Source: Anaerolineales bacterium
GTDB lineage: Bacteria > Chloroflexota > Anaerolineae > Anaerolineales > E44-bin32
Direction: 5' to 3'
NCBI GenBank assembly: GCA_023250385.1
Contig: JAHFAU010000024.1
Span: 1-16,490 of the forward strand
DNA: 16,490 bases
In this document: positions 1-7,554 of the stretch, in pieces
Layout of the letters: every line of letters starts with the position of its first letter
How positions within the stretch are numbered: the first letter of the stretch is position 1
Made by a program: the position numbers and the translations under genes
Notes under the pieces: generated by a model
What the model saw: the letters and a program-made list of their open reading frames with translations, nothing else
Told to the model about the DNA's origin: nothing
The model's database searches: none

Positions 1-6
1 CTGCCC

Positions 7-1224
7 TCAGCCCGTTGGGCCGGCGGTCCGGGCCATCAAGAGCCGCACTTCCGGCTCCCAGATCGAGAAGGCGCCGGTCCCCAAGACGACCACCGCCAAA
101 TCCGCCGAGAGCAGGACCGCATCGCTTGCCTGCATCCCCCCGGCCAGGATCGTGAAGCCAAGCGGGAAGACCAGCAGGAAGGCCGCGGTTCGCCCGGCGA
201 TCCCCAGCCCAATCAGCAGCGCGGCCACCGCTTCGATGAGCAGCAGCAGCCGCACCGTCCCCGCATCGAAGGGAAATCCAGCCGCCCTGAAGACGGCGAC
301 CTCGACCGCGATCCGTTCGACTCGGCCGGGGAGGCTGGCGGCCACCTCCAGCACCAGGATCGCCCGGACCGGGATCGGGATCCAGTTCAGCAGGGCAGAC
401 CGCGCCCAGGATCGGGCTCGCCGGTATGCCGGGCCGTTCGGGTCGAACCGGCCGCTGACGACCAGCCAGTCGCGGCCGAAGCTGGTCAGCAGCGGCGCCA
501 GGAAGAAGATTCCGGCCAGCGTGGTTGCGGGGGGCCTGACAATCGGCCACAACCCAGCGCTCAAGAATCCCATTGTCAGCCCGGCGATCGGGCGGCGGCT
601 GCGACTGGGCGGCAGCTCCCGTACCGGCCGCCCCGCCCGCTGGCGCGCCCAGCGGCCGAACCGGAACAGATACCCGGCCAGCCCGATCGAAAGAAATGGG
701 GCCGGCAGCGATCCGTACCACACCGCCAGGCCAGATCCGATCAGCATTCCCAGGTTGTCCAGCTCGAGATCGAAGGCCTCCCCCAATTGCGTCAGGTGGC
801 GCGTCTTGCGGGCCAGGTAGCCATCCAGGTAGTCGAGCAGCTCGGCCGTGGTGAACAGTACGGTCGGCACCCAGGCCAAGCCACCCGGCGGCCGAGCCGA
901 GAACAGAAATCCGCCCACGCCTGCTAGCAGCAGCCCTCGCAGAGCAGTCACGGCGGTCCCGGCGCCCAGGTTCGAGAGCCGGGGTCCACCTTCCGGCCGC
1001 CGGTTCTTGGCGAGGTTGCGCTGCAGGAACCCGAGCTGGTATCCACTGGCCAGGACCGCCAGCGCTGTCCAACGCATCGCCGGGTCCGGTTCCCACGCCT
1101 CTTGCAGCAGCAGGAACCCACTCAGCAGCGCCATGATGGTCAGCCCTGCCAGCTTTCGCCAGGTCGCATGCAGGCGGACGAGGGCCGGGTCGCGCTCGAT
1201 CGCCAGCGCAGCCGGCTCAGCCAT
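7..1224 (-). CDS. CDP-alcohol phosphatidyltransferase with DoxX-like C-terminal membrane region
   Basis: The complete CDP-alcohol phosphotransferase signature D-x2-DG-x2-AR-x8-G-x3-D-x3-D is visible, with D131, D134, G135, A138, R139, G148, D152 and D156. Enzymes of this family use a divalent metal held by these Asp residues to move a phosphatidyl group from a CDP-lipid to an alcohol, at the membrane. At 405 residues the protein is about twice the usual PgsA/PssA length. About eight to ten hydrophobic segments are seen. The last ~125 residues (about 280-405) have the small four-helix look of DoxX/DoxD proteins, including the stretch EAVAALLIGLGIAGRTAAFL near 330-350. The ATG start at 1224 has no strong Shine-Dalgarno. 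The stop is TGA at 7-9, so the gene is complete. The alcohol substrate cannot be read from sequence. The transferase call is secure; the DoxX resemblance is an inference by eye. Confidence 0.85.
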   Translation of the reverse strand: MAEPAALAIERDPALVRLHATWRKLAGLTIMALLSGFLLLQEAWEPDPAMRWTALAVLASGYQLGFLQRNLAKNRRPEGGPRLSNLGAGTAVTALRGLLLAGVGGFLFSARPPGGLAWVPTVLFTTAELLDYLDGYLARKTRHLTQLGEAFDLELDNLGMLIGSGLAVWYGSLPAPFLSIGLAGYLFRFGRWARQRAGRPVRELPPSRSRRPIAGLTMGFLSAGLWPIVRPPATTLAGIFFLAPLLTSFGRDWLVVSGRFDPNGPAYRRARSWARSALLNWIPIPVRAILVLEVAASLPGRVERIAVEVAVFRAAGFPFDAGTVRLLLLIEAVAALLIGLGIAGRTAAFLLVFPLGFTILAGGMQASDAVLLSADLAVVVLGTGAFSIWEPEVRLLMARTAGPTG

Positions 1225-1390
1225 GCCCGGCCATTCGCGACCCAGCCGGCACGGCGGACCCCGGCCATGGGGTGCGGCACGCAGCCAGGCGCGCCACCAA
1301 GGAAGGATGCACTAGGTCGAGCAAGAGTATCCTCACTTTCAGCCGGGTGCTGCTCGAGTTGCTGCCGGCCTGAGCCCCTCCTGAGGCGGG

Positions 1391-3094
1391 TCAGTTCCCC
1401 AGCTCGGCCGTCTGGTGGGCGACGACGACCGGCAGGTTGGGAACCGCGTCGTACAGGCCGAGGAAACGCGCCACCTCCTCGCCCGCCAGCCCGCGCAGGT
1501 TTTCGACCCAGCGGTACCCGATCGGCTGGTAGAGCAGTTCAACTCCGAGCGTGAACGGCCCTTCGGCCGTACCCAGGCTGAAGGAATACTCGATCCGGTC
1601 CTCCCCGGCCAGAAAGTCACCGTCTTCCGCCGCGCGGCCGCGCACCTGGATCGCCTCGGGCGCCCGCAGCAGGTCTATCCCGGCCGGCAGCAGGCGGTTG
1701 TCTTTGGCATAGGCAACCGACTCCAGCAGGCCGGTGGTCAACCGACCGCCGGCATCGCGGGGAATCGCCTCGTAAATCTGAACCTGATCGGCCTGGACCA
1801 CAGAGAAGTAATGCGGTTCGAAGGCAGCCGGGTCCAGATCATTGTCGTTGGCCAAGATCCGGCCGGCCGCGTCGTAGCCTCCCGACTCGAAGGCGACTTG
1901 CCCCTGTCCATCCTCGACCCACAGGCGGATCCAGGCCCGGCTGGCCGGAAAGCCGCTGGGGAATTTGTGACCGGCCAGATTCCGGACCACCAGGTCCGCG
2001 GTCACCCGACTGCCTGACAGCCGTAGCTCTTCGATCTCCAGCTTTGCGGTTTGATTCTCCAGTTGATCCACGCTGAGCAGCCGGGTGGTCTCAAATTGCT
2101 CCGCCGAGGCCGTCAATCCAAGCTCCTGGACGTAGGTTCCCAGCAGTTGCAGCATGTACGTGTTAGCGCCGACGAACGTGTGCTGGGCGAACGGGCTGCG
2201 CGGGAACGGGCTGGTGGTCGCCACCCGGACTCCGCCGACGGCCTCCGGCATGTGGCAGTCCTGACAGGACTGCGAACGGCGATAGTCGCTGTAATACCAC
2301 TCGAAATAAGTGGTCTGCAGCGGGAACTCGAACCCGGCGTTCTCCAGGAACAAGGTGTGGCAGGTCCCGCACAGTTCTGACTCTCCAAGATGCGGCCCTT
2401 GGAGGGGGACATAACCCGAGCCAAGCTCCATGAACTCCGCCAGATCTTCCGAGACCGAGTACGGTCCGTAAATCACTCGCTTCCCCGGATTCAACTCGGT
2501 ATCGATCTGAAAGCCTCCGTTGTAGCTCTGCGCGTACCCCAGGCCATCCGGGCGGATTTGATGGCACAGCGTGCAGGAAACCCCATCCATGGCCAGGACA
2601 TGCAGCGGATGATCTGGACTCAAGAGGCCCGCATCCAGCACGGCGGCCGGGTTGCCGGCCGCGGCCTCCGTGAAGCGCGCCATCGGCATATGGCAGGTGG
2701 CGCACAAGTCCTCGACGTCGCTCCGCCGCTCGGGCTGCCGGATCACTTCTGCCCGGACCGCGGCCTGCCAATAGGGATCCCGCGCCGAGTTTGCCATGAG
2801 ACTTGACCGCCAGGCAGCATCGAGCGAGACATCGGCACCCGAGTCGTCGACCATATTCAGATGGCAGGCGGCACAGACACCGGAGCCGGCGAAGAGTTCT
2901 CCCTGCACGACGGGCAAGGGCAGCCCTGCGCGACTCTGGACCGGGAGAATCGTGGGGATCGGGGTTGCGGGGGGTGGAGGGGTGCGGGTTGGCCGCGCGG
3001 CGGTGGGCTCAGCCGTCGGCGTAGGAGGCAGCGCCGGGCTGCAGGCCGAGATTGCCAGCATGGCTAGGCCGGCGATCAGCCAGCGCGGACTCAC
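1391..3094 (-). CDS. Pentahaem c-type cytochrome lipoprotein
   Basis: The protein has 567 residues and five CxxCH haem-c motifs, at residues 74-78, 131-135, 174-178, 242-246 and 277-281, all in the N-terminal half. A short hydrophobic N-terminus ends in a lipobox (I-S-A-C, Cys18), so it should be exported and lipid-anchored. A Pro/Thr-rich linker covers about 19-50. Residues about 300-567 carry no haem motif and look like a beta-rich globular domain. The family is multihaem cytochrome c; the substrate or redox partner cannot be assigned. The start is GTG at 3094, overlapping the TGA of the upstream HU/HIG-like gene (GTGA), and no clear Shine-Dalgarno precedes it, which suggests translational coupling. 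It probably works in extracytoplasmic electron transfer. Haem count and lipobox are read directly; function is inferred. Confidence 0.85.
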   Translation of the reverse strand: MSPRWLIAGLAMLAISACSPALPPTPTAEPTAARPTRTPPPPATPIPTILPVQSRAGLPLPVVQGELFAGSGVCAACHLNMVDDSGADVSLDAAWRSSLMANSARDPYWQAAVRAEVIRQPERRSDVEDLCATCHMPMARFTEAAAGNPAAVLDAGLLSPDHPLHVLAMDGVSCTLCHQIRPDGLGYAQSYNGGFQIDTELNPGKRVIYGPYSVSEDLAEFMELGSGYVPLQGPHLGESELCGTCHTLFLENAGFEFPLQTTYFEWYYSDYRRSQSCQDCHMPEAVGGVRVATTSPFPRSPFAQHTFVGANTYMLQLLGTYVQELGLTASAEQFETTRLLSVDQLENQTAKLEIEELRLSGSRVTADLVVRNLAGHKFPSGFPASRAWIRLWVEDGQGQVAFESGGYDAAGRILANDNDLDPAAFEPHYFSVVQADQVQIYEAIPRDAGGRLTTGLLESVAYAKDNRLLPAGIDLLRAPEAIQVRGRAAEDGDFLAGEDRIEYSFSLGTAEGPFTLGVELLYQPIGYRWVENLRGLAGEEVARFLGLYDAVPNLPVVVAHQTAELGN

Positions 3095-3498
3095 AATGAC
3101 CGGGTGTCGATCCGATCATCCGGGTGGCTTGAATTCCACATTTGGGCTAGGCGACGCCGCGGCACGCCGATGTTCTCCCGCCGGTTGATGCCGCCGCGGT
3201 AATCATCGGGGCCGCCCAGCTTCTGGCTAAGCGCCGGATCGGTCTGGACGGCCGCCCCGAACACTCCGTCCATTGAGACCGTCGGGATGAGATGACCAAT
3301 CCCCGGCAGCGGAACCGGCCGACCGCGCAACAGATACCAGTGGGCCAGCTCAGCGAGCGCGCTGAGGACGGCCTGGATCGTGTCCGGCTCAAGGCTGCTC
3401 TTCTCTTTCAAGAAGTTCACAGCCTCCTCGAGCGGAACCGGATCCCCCAGATCGAGCTCCGGCGCGTAGGCTGCCATGACGTCCTTGATGCTGGCCAT
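3091..3498 (-). CDS. HU/HIG-like small protein (putative DNA-binding)
   Basis: The protein has 135 residues. The segment about 28-80 resembles the HU/IHF-like fold of HIG-type proteins: a helical stretch (VNFLKEKSSLEPDTIQAVLS), a conserved-looking WYLLRGRPVPLPGIGHLIP turn and strand, then a V-S-M-D-G-V-F strand. In that family the G-x-V-x-L-P-G-x-G pattern corresponds to the beta-arm base of HU. The C-terminus (about 105-135) is Arg-rich and may be disordered. The ATG start at 3498 is supported by a strong Shine-Dalgarno (AGGAGGA, 3503-3509). Its stop overlaps the GTG start of the pentahaem cytochrome gene by four bases. A TAGAAT hexamer lies 37-42 bases upstream. DNA binding is not demonstrated, and the link to a cytochrome is unexplained. 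Confidence 0.6.
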   Translation of the reverse strand: MASIKDVMAAYAPELDLGDPVPLEEAVNFLKEKSSLEPDTIQAVLSALAELAHWYLLRGRPVPLPGIGHLIPTVSMDGVFGAAVQTDPALSQKLGGPDDYRGGINRRENIGVPRRRLAQMWNSSHPDDRIDTRSL

Positions 3499-3534
3499 CC
3501 TGTTCCTCCTGTTCGGCTTCGCCAGAACGGCGCT

Positions 3535-3540
3535 ATTCTA
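3535..3540 (-). promoter_or_regulatory. Candidate -10 box for the HU-like/cytochrome pair
   Basis: On the minus strand TAGAAT (five of six to TATAAT) stands in the short gap after the FAD-enzyme stop, about 37 bases before the ATG at 3498. A TTGACC hexamer (complement of 3563-3568) lies upstream, but with a 22-base spacer, which is too long for a standard sigma-70 promoter. Weak call. Confidence 0.3.
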
Positions 3541-3553
3541 ACCCGGCCGCGGG

Positions 3554-4846
3554 TCAGGGTTCGGTCAACATGCGGTGGGCGGCTATGCGGGCGATCTCTA
3601 CTGCGAAGTTGGTCCCGCGGTCCCACGGATAGACCTGGCTCATGCTTGCCAGCCACAGACCGCGAATCGGCGCGCGCAGGTCAGGGATCGACTGGGAGTG
3701 ATTCACCGGCGGCACCGGTTGGGCATAGGGAGTCCGAAACAGCCAGCTTTGCTTCACCCAATCGGGCTGGAATCTCGGGTTGAATCGCGGCAGCGCCGGC
3801 AGGAATCTTTCCAGCAGCTCGGGCTGGGTCAGCCTGAAATACTCGTGGGAGGGGTCCAAGTAATCGCCACAGTACACGATGTGATCGCCGCCGAAATGCT
3901 CGGGAGGCACGAAGTTGGTGTGCTCGACCAGCGAGAGGAATGGAAAGCCAGCCGCCTTCGGCAGGTTGTGCCAGTAATGCCCGTGCTCCGAGAGACGCTG
4001 CCGCAGAGCGAGCACCATCACTACTGCGCCCATGGATTTGAGCGCCAACAGCCCCTGCAAGTAGGGCTGCGGCAGGGCTGGCGTGAGCCGGGCCAGCAGC
4101 GCCGGGGAGGTAGTGACCAAGCCCTGGTCGAACTCCTGCTGCTCTCCGCCAACCTGCAGGCGCAGTCCACCCGCGGGCGAGGGCTCGATCCGCTCGACCG
4201 GTGTCCGCAAGTGGATCGCGACCCCAAGCCGGCGGACCTCATCCGCCAGCCGGTCCATGAAGGCCTGGAAACCGCCTTGAAAAGTCCCGAGCCGCGGAGT
4301 GCGAGCTTTGACCCGGGCCCAGAACCAGGCCATGTTGACGTCCTGATAATGCGGTCCGAATTTCCCGACCAGCAGCGGCTCCCAGAGCGACTCATAGGCC
4401 CGCCGGCCGACCCGGCTGGAGAGCCACTCGTGGGCCGTGGTCCGCTCCAGCGGCTGCCAGGGCGAGGCGTAACGCAGGTAGGCGATCACGGCCCCGATCC
4501 GCAGCCGATCGACGAACGGGATGCCGGGAAAGCGCAACACGGCCAGCGGCGAATCCAGCGGATAGAAGGAGCCGGCGTGGTAGACCACCGTGATCGGACG
4601 CGGGAAGATCACCCGATCGGTCCACCCTAGCTCGTCGATCAGTCCCAGGATATGGCGGTCGCTCGCGAACCAGTGGTGGTAGAAGCGCTCCACCGACCAA
4701 TCCCAATGGGGCGCTTTGAACCCGGAGGCCAGGCCGCCGACGTAGCTTTCGGCCTCGAAGACAGCAACCTGACGACCGGCGCGGGCCAGATCATAGGCCG
4801 CCGCCAGTCCGCCGGCGCCGGCGCCGATGACGGCGACCCGGTTCAA
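3554..4846 (-). CDS. FAD-dependent oxidoreductase (amine oxidase / protoporphyrinogen oxidase-like)
   Basis: The 430-residue protein opens with a Rossmann dinucleotide site: V-A-V-I-G-A-G-A-G-G at 4-13 and an acidic residue, E31, at the end of strand two (VAVFEAE). The VGGLASG motif at 36-42 is typical of the NAD(P)-binding_8/amine oxidase superfamily (HemY, phytoene desaturase, UDP-galactopyranose mutase relatives). The C-terminus has the FAD-contact block I-R-G-L-W-L-A-S-M-S-Q-V-Y-P-W-D-R-G, as these enzymes do. No signal peptide is seen, so it is probably cytoplasmic or peripheral. The start appears to be TTG at 4846, because the nucleotide-binding motif begins three residues later; no good Shine-Dalgarno is seen. 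It lies 75 bases after the YbhN-like membrane gene on the same strand. The substrate is unknown; a lipid, carotenoid or sugar-nucleotide role are all possible. Confidence 0.8.
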   Translation of the reverse strand: MNRVAVIGAGAGGLAAAYDLARAGRQVAVFEAESYVGGLASGFKAPHWDWSVERFYHHWFASDRHILGLIDELGWTDRVIFPRPITVVYHAGSFYPLDSPLAVLRFPGIPFVDRLRIGAVIAYLRYASPWQPLERTTAHEWLSSRVGRRAYESLWEPLLVGKFGPHYQDVNMAWFWARVKARTPRLGTFQGGFQAFMDRLADEVRRLGVAIHLRTPVERIEPSPAGGLRLQVGGEQQEFDQGLVTTSPALLARLTPALPQPYLQGLLALKSMGAVVMVLALRQRLSEHGHYWHNLPKAAGFPFLSLVEHTNFVPPEHFGGDHIVYCGDYLDPSHEYFRLTQPELLERFLPALPRFNPRFQPDWVKQSWLFRTPYAQPVPPVNHSQSIPDLRAPIRGLWLASMSQVYPWDRGTNFAVEIARIAAHRMLTEP

Positions 4847-4921
4847 GGTGAGCTCGCTTCGACCGTTGGCCCTGGCGACCGGGCGTTCAAGCCAAACCCC
4901 CGATTCATCGCGCGGCCTCGG

Positions 4922-5926
4922 TCATCCGGCCGCTTCCTGAGCGAGCTCGGCCCGCACCGCGCTCCAGCCGACGCTCTCGCGTGCAAGGTAGTAGGCACCG
5001 AGTAACGTGATCGGCAGCCAGAGCGCGGCATGCAGCACCAGAGTGTAGGCGGTGGCGAGCGGCTTGGGGACCAGGTAGGCTGCCAGGACCGCAATTCCCG
5101 GTGCGTCGAAAGTCCCGAGATAGCCGGGGGCCGACGGCAACGTGGTAGCGAGGTTCACGATTCCGTTCATGAGCATCAGGGCGAAGAAGCTCACCTTGAA
5201 GGGGAAGGCCTGCATCACGAACCAATACTTGGCGGTCTCCAGCAGCCAGATCACGGTCGAGGTGAGCAGCACCATGAGCACTTGGCGGGGCGACCGCAGC
5301 GAGGCCAGGCCATCCAGGAACCGGCTCACCAATCCCGCGGCCCGCGGCCGGAAGCGGGTAGGCAGCGGGAGGCGGCTGACGAGCGATGCGGCTTGAGCCG
5401 GGAAGCGGGCGAACAATCCGAAGACCGACACCGCGGCGAGAAACACGACCGCCCCCAACACCGCCACCGAGCGAATGCTGCCGACCAGGCCGGCGTCGGA
5501 GGTCGCTCGGGCCAGTTCCGGCAGATTGAAGACGATGAACCCCAGCATCACGAGACCGTCGAAGCTGCGCTCGACCAGAATGGTTGCCAGCGATCCGCTC
5601 ATCGGGACACCCTGCTTCCGACGCAGCACGTACGATCTCAAGATCTCGCCGGCCCGGGCCGGGTAGAGGTTGTTGCCCATATAGCCGATGCACACAATCG
5701 GGAAGGCAGCCGTCGTGGGAACCTGCTTGAGCGGCCGCAGCAGATAGTGCCAGCGCCAGGCCCGGGCCCAGACCGCCAGGAAGTAGACCGCGATCCCCGG
5801 AACCAGCCAGCCAAAGGCTGCCCCTTGAACCGCCGACCAGACCTGGTCCAGCCGCAGGCCGCGCAGCGCCAGCCCGGTGAGGCCCACGCTGATCCCGATG
5901 CCCAGCCAGAGCTGCCAGCGTTTCAT
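4922..5926 (-). CDS. YbhN/AglD-like integral membrane protein (LPG synthase TM domain family)
   Basis: From ATG at 5926 the protein has 334 residues and about eight hydrophobic helices. The block G-Y-M-G-N-N-L-Y-P-A-R-A-G-E-I-L-R (residues 81-97) followed by a V-E-R-S-F-D-G segment (118-124) is the hallmark of the lysylphosphatidylglycerol synthase transmembrane family (UPF0104, YbhN, archaeal AglD). Members are thought to move or present lipids; only MprF-type proteins also carry a soluble synthetase domain, and none is present here. A longer reading frame continues to 6163 but would run into the coding sequence of moaA and adds a non-hydrophobic Arg-rich lead, so 5926 is chosen. The bases before it (GGATGAG) give a modest Shine-Dalgarno. 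The next gene on the strand is an FAD oxidoreductase, and the two may share a lipid or polyprenyl pathway (inference). Confidence 0.85.
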   Translation of the reverse strand: MKRWQLWLGIGISVGLTGLALRGLRLDQVWSAVQGAAFGWLVPGIAVYFLAVWARAWRWHYLLRPLKQVPTTAAFPIVCIGYMGNNLYPARAGEILRSYVLRRKQGVPMSGSLATILVERSFDGLVMLGFIVFNLPELARATSDAGLVGSIRSVAVLGAVVFLAAVSVFGLFARFPAQAASLVSRLPLPTRFRPRAAGLVSRFLDGLASLRSPRQVLMVLLTSTVIWLLETAKYWFVMQAFPFKVSFFALMLMNGIVNLATTLPSAPGYLGTFDAPGIAVLAAYLVPKPLATAYTLVLHAALWLPITLLGAYYLARESVGWSAVRAELAQEAAG

Positions 5927-5960
5927 GCGGATCTCATCCGAAAGCGCCCAAGGATACATT

Positions 5961-6002
5961 GGAAAACAAAAGACCGGGCGCCAAGTCTGACTGCGCGCCC
6001 GG
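5961..6002 (-). terminator. Intrinsic terminator downstream of moaA
   Basis: On the minus strand a perfect 8-bp stem, CCGGGCGC (complement of 5995-6002) and GCGCCCGG (complement of 5974-5981), encloses a 13-base loop. It is followed directly by TCTTTTGTTTTCC, a proper U-rich tail. It lies 25 bases past the moaA stop and ends before the YbhN-like start at 5926, so that gene probably has its own promoter or relies on readthrough. Confidence 0.8.
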
Positions 6003-6026
6003 CCCTGATTCGATCGGTGGGCCGCC

Positions 6027-7028
6027 TCAGCCTCCGATGTAGGACATCTCCACTTTCGGCAGATCGACCGTCGCGGCCGACCGAATTTCCGAATAGCGGT
6101 CGGTCCGGCGCTGCCACACCGCGCCAATCGCGGCATGGATCTCGTCATCGCTCGCGCCGCCACGCAGCAGGCCGCGCAGATCGGTACCCGTCACGGCGAA
6201 GAGGCAGGTGTAGAGCTTCCCATCCGCCGACAAGCGTGCCCGGCTGCAGTCGGCGCAGAACGGTTGGGTCACGGAGGCGATCAGGCCGAACTCGCCCGCC
6301 CCATCCCGGAATCGGTAGCGGTTAGCTACTTCGCCTCGATAGTTGGCCTCCAGCGGCTCGAGCGGGAACTCGGCATCGATCGTTTCGACCAGCTCCCGGG
6401 CCGGAACCACGTCATCCAGACGCCATCCGTTGGAGTGCCCGACGTCCATAAACTCAATCAAGCGCAGAACGTGCCCCCGCTCCCGGAAGTAGCGGACCAT
6501 CGGCAGCACGCTGGACTCGTTCACCCCGCGCTTGACGACCATATTGATCTTGATCGGATGCAGCCCGGCCTGCTCGGCGGCTTCGATCCCCCGCAGCACA
6601 GATTCCACGCTGGCTCCGACGTCGTTCATCGCCTGAAAGACCGCCTCGTCCAGCGAGTCAAGACTGATCGTGACTCGCTGCAGGCCGGCGGCTTTCAAGG
6701 CGGCCGCCTTTTGGGGCAACAGCAGCCCGTTGGTCGTCATGGTGAGGTCGATTTCGGGCAACCTGGCCAGCAGCGCCACGAGCTTCTCGAGCTCCCGCCG
6801 CACCAGGGGCTCACCGCCGGTCAGGCGGACCTTTCGCACGCCGTGCCCAAGAAAGGCACGGGTCAACCGTTCGATTTCCTCGAAGCTGAGCAGCTCTTCC
6901 CGGGACAGGAACTGAAAGTCCCGCCCGAAGACTTCCTTGGGCATGCAGTACACGCAGCGGAAGTTGCAGCGGTCGGTGACCGAGATGCGCAGATCGCGCA
7001 GAGGGCGGGAGAGGGTATCAGTAACCAT
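6027..7028 (-). CDS. moaA: GTP 3',8-cyclase MoaA (molybdenum cofactor biosynthesis)
   Basis: This 333-residue radical SAM enzyme carries out the first step of molybdopterin synthesis with MoaC, rearranging GTP to the cPMP precursor. The N-terminal [4Fe-4S] motif is C21-x3-C25-x2-C28, followed by GGEP (71-74) for SAM binding. The second, GTP-binding cluster is C258-x2-C261-x13-C275. The protein ends in the conserved Gly-Gly (IGG) tail needed by MoaA. The length matches the family. The ATG at 7028 has no strong Shine-Dalgarno. A structured leader of about 60 bases and a TAGAAT box lie upstream. No other moa/moe gene is visible in the window, so it stands alone here. A role in supplying cofactor to a molybdoenzyme elsewhere in the genome is expected. 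Confidence 0.97.
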   Translation of the reverse strand: MVTDTLSRPLRDLRISVTDRCNFRCVYCMPKEVFGRDFQFLSREELLSFEEIERLTRAFLGHGVRKVRLTGGEPLVRRELEKLVALLARLPEIDLTMTTNGLLLPQKAAALKAAGLQRVTISLDSLDEAVFQAMNDVGASVESVLRGIEAAEQAGLHPIKINMVVKRGVNESSVLPMVRYFRERGHVLRLIEFMDVGHSNGWRLDDVVPARELVETIDAEFPLEPLEANYRGEVANRYRFRDGAGEFGLIASVTQPFCADCSRARLSADGKLYTCLFAVTGTDLRGLLRGGASDDEIHAAIGAVWQRRTDRYSEIRSAATVDLPKVEMSYIGG

Positions 7029-7036
7029 CGGCTGAG

Positions 7037-7095
7037 CGGCAGCTGAGGCAGCCTGCCTCGATTGAGGACTGAGGCTGCCGAGCCGAGGGATTCTA
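7037..7095 (-). promoter_or_regulatory. moaA leader with nested inverted repeats and a candidate -10 box
   Basis: TAGAAT (complement of 7090-7095, five of six to TATAAT) is the only -10-like box close to moaA; no good -35 is seen. Between it and the ATG, CGGCAGC (7037-7043) pairs with GCTGCCG (7074-7080), and GAGGCAG (7045-7051) pairs with CTGCCTC (7053-7059), so the roughly 55-base leader could fold. It is much shorter than the Moco riboswitch known upstream of some moaA genes and is not called as one. Confidence 0.3.
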
Positions 7096-7120
7096 ACATG
7101 CGCACCCTGTTCACCTGCGC

Positions 7121-7166
7121 GCAGACGCGACGCGGCCGCCCCGTCGAGGCGGCCGCGTCGGTCTGC
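7121..7166. terminator. Strong GC hairpin between the 7191-7532 gene and moaA
   Basis: A perfect 13-bp inverted repeat (7128-7140 with 7148-7160, loop of 7) is continued outside a single bulged base (7127) by six more pairs (7121-7126 with 7161-7166), giving about 19 pairs. It begins 25 bases after the stop of the membrane-protein gene at 7191. Neither strand has a T-rich tail after it, so it is either a terminator without a U-tract or an mRNA 3' end stabiliser. The structure is certain; its role is inferred. Confidence 0.5.
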
Positions 7167-7190
7167 GAGGCGAATGCACCGAAGGGTGGC

Positions 7191-7532
7191 TTACCCCCCG
7201 GCGAACAACAAGAAGAAGGGCGGGAAGGTTCCGATCAAACCGAGGGCCAACAGGATAAATGCAGCGGTTGCCGCCTTCCCGAAGTCCACCTCTTTCTTGT
7301 TCCACACGGCCCGCAAAATGGCCCAGCTGGCGAGCCACACAATCACCGCGACGGTGGTCTTGCCAGAAAGCGGGCCTACCGGAGCGTAGAACCGCAAGCC
7401 ATCCCTGATCGGTACCGAAGCCTCCGCCAGTACGGTCAGCAGGCCAAGTGCCATCGCCCCAATTCCGCCTGCCAGCAGCGCCGCCGCGGCGGGTGCCATG
7501 CCAAGCTCCTGAGTGCCTGTGTTTGAACTCAT
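7191..7532 (-). CDS. Small membrane protein, second gene of the 7191-8088 module
   Basis: The protein has 113 residues with three likely transmembrane helices (about 14-37, 59-79 and 86-110) joined by a Y-A-P-V-G-P-L-S-G-K-T turn before helix 2 and a charged W-N-K-K-E-V-D-F-G-K loop before helix 3. No catalytic motif or Cys pair is seen. The ATG at 7532 follows a strong Shine-Dalgarno (GAGAGGAG, about 7539-7547) and lies 22 bases after the stop of the upstream 177-residue membrane gene, so the two are almost certainly co-transcribed. I do not recognise a characterised family. The compact hydrophobic build would suit an accessory subunit of a membrane complex, but that is a guess. Confidence 0.75.
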   Translation of the reverse strand: MSSNTGTQELGMAPAAAALLAGGIGAMALGLLTVLAEASVPIRDGLRFYAPVGPLSGKTTVAVIVWLASWAILRAVWNKKEVDFGKAATAAFILLALGLIGTFPPFFLLFAGG

Positions 7533-7554
7533 GATTGTCTCCTCTCTGGTGAAG

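Noticed and set aside
1225..1390. Terminator between the cytochrome and CDP-alcohol transferase genes
   Set aside because: Only short, 4-5 bp palindromes are present and there is no T-rich tail on the minus strand, so no claim is made. No clear promoter is seen there either.
3575..4630. Plus-strand open frame of 351 codons
   Set aside because: It is antisense to the FAD oxidoreductase, whose Rossmann and FAD motifs are clear, and shows no protein-like composition.
5927..6163. N-terminal extension of the YbhN-like frame to 6163
   Set aside because: It runs through the moaA terminator and into the moaA coding end, adds an Arg-rich lead with no homology-like pattern, and an ATG with hydrophobic start exists at 5926.
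5030..6325. Long plus-strand open frame of 431 codons
   Set aside because: It lies antisense to the YbhN-like gene and moaA, is rich in Gln/His/Arg/Gly as expected from a shadow frame in G+C-rich DNA, and has no recognisable motif.
7029..7100. Moco riboswitch upstream of moaA
   Set aside because: The leader is only about 55-65 bases and has nested simple repeats; the known Moco motif is longer and more complex.
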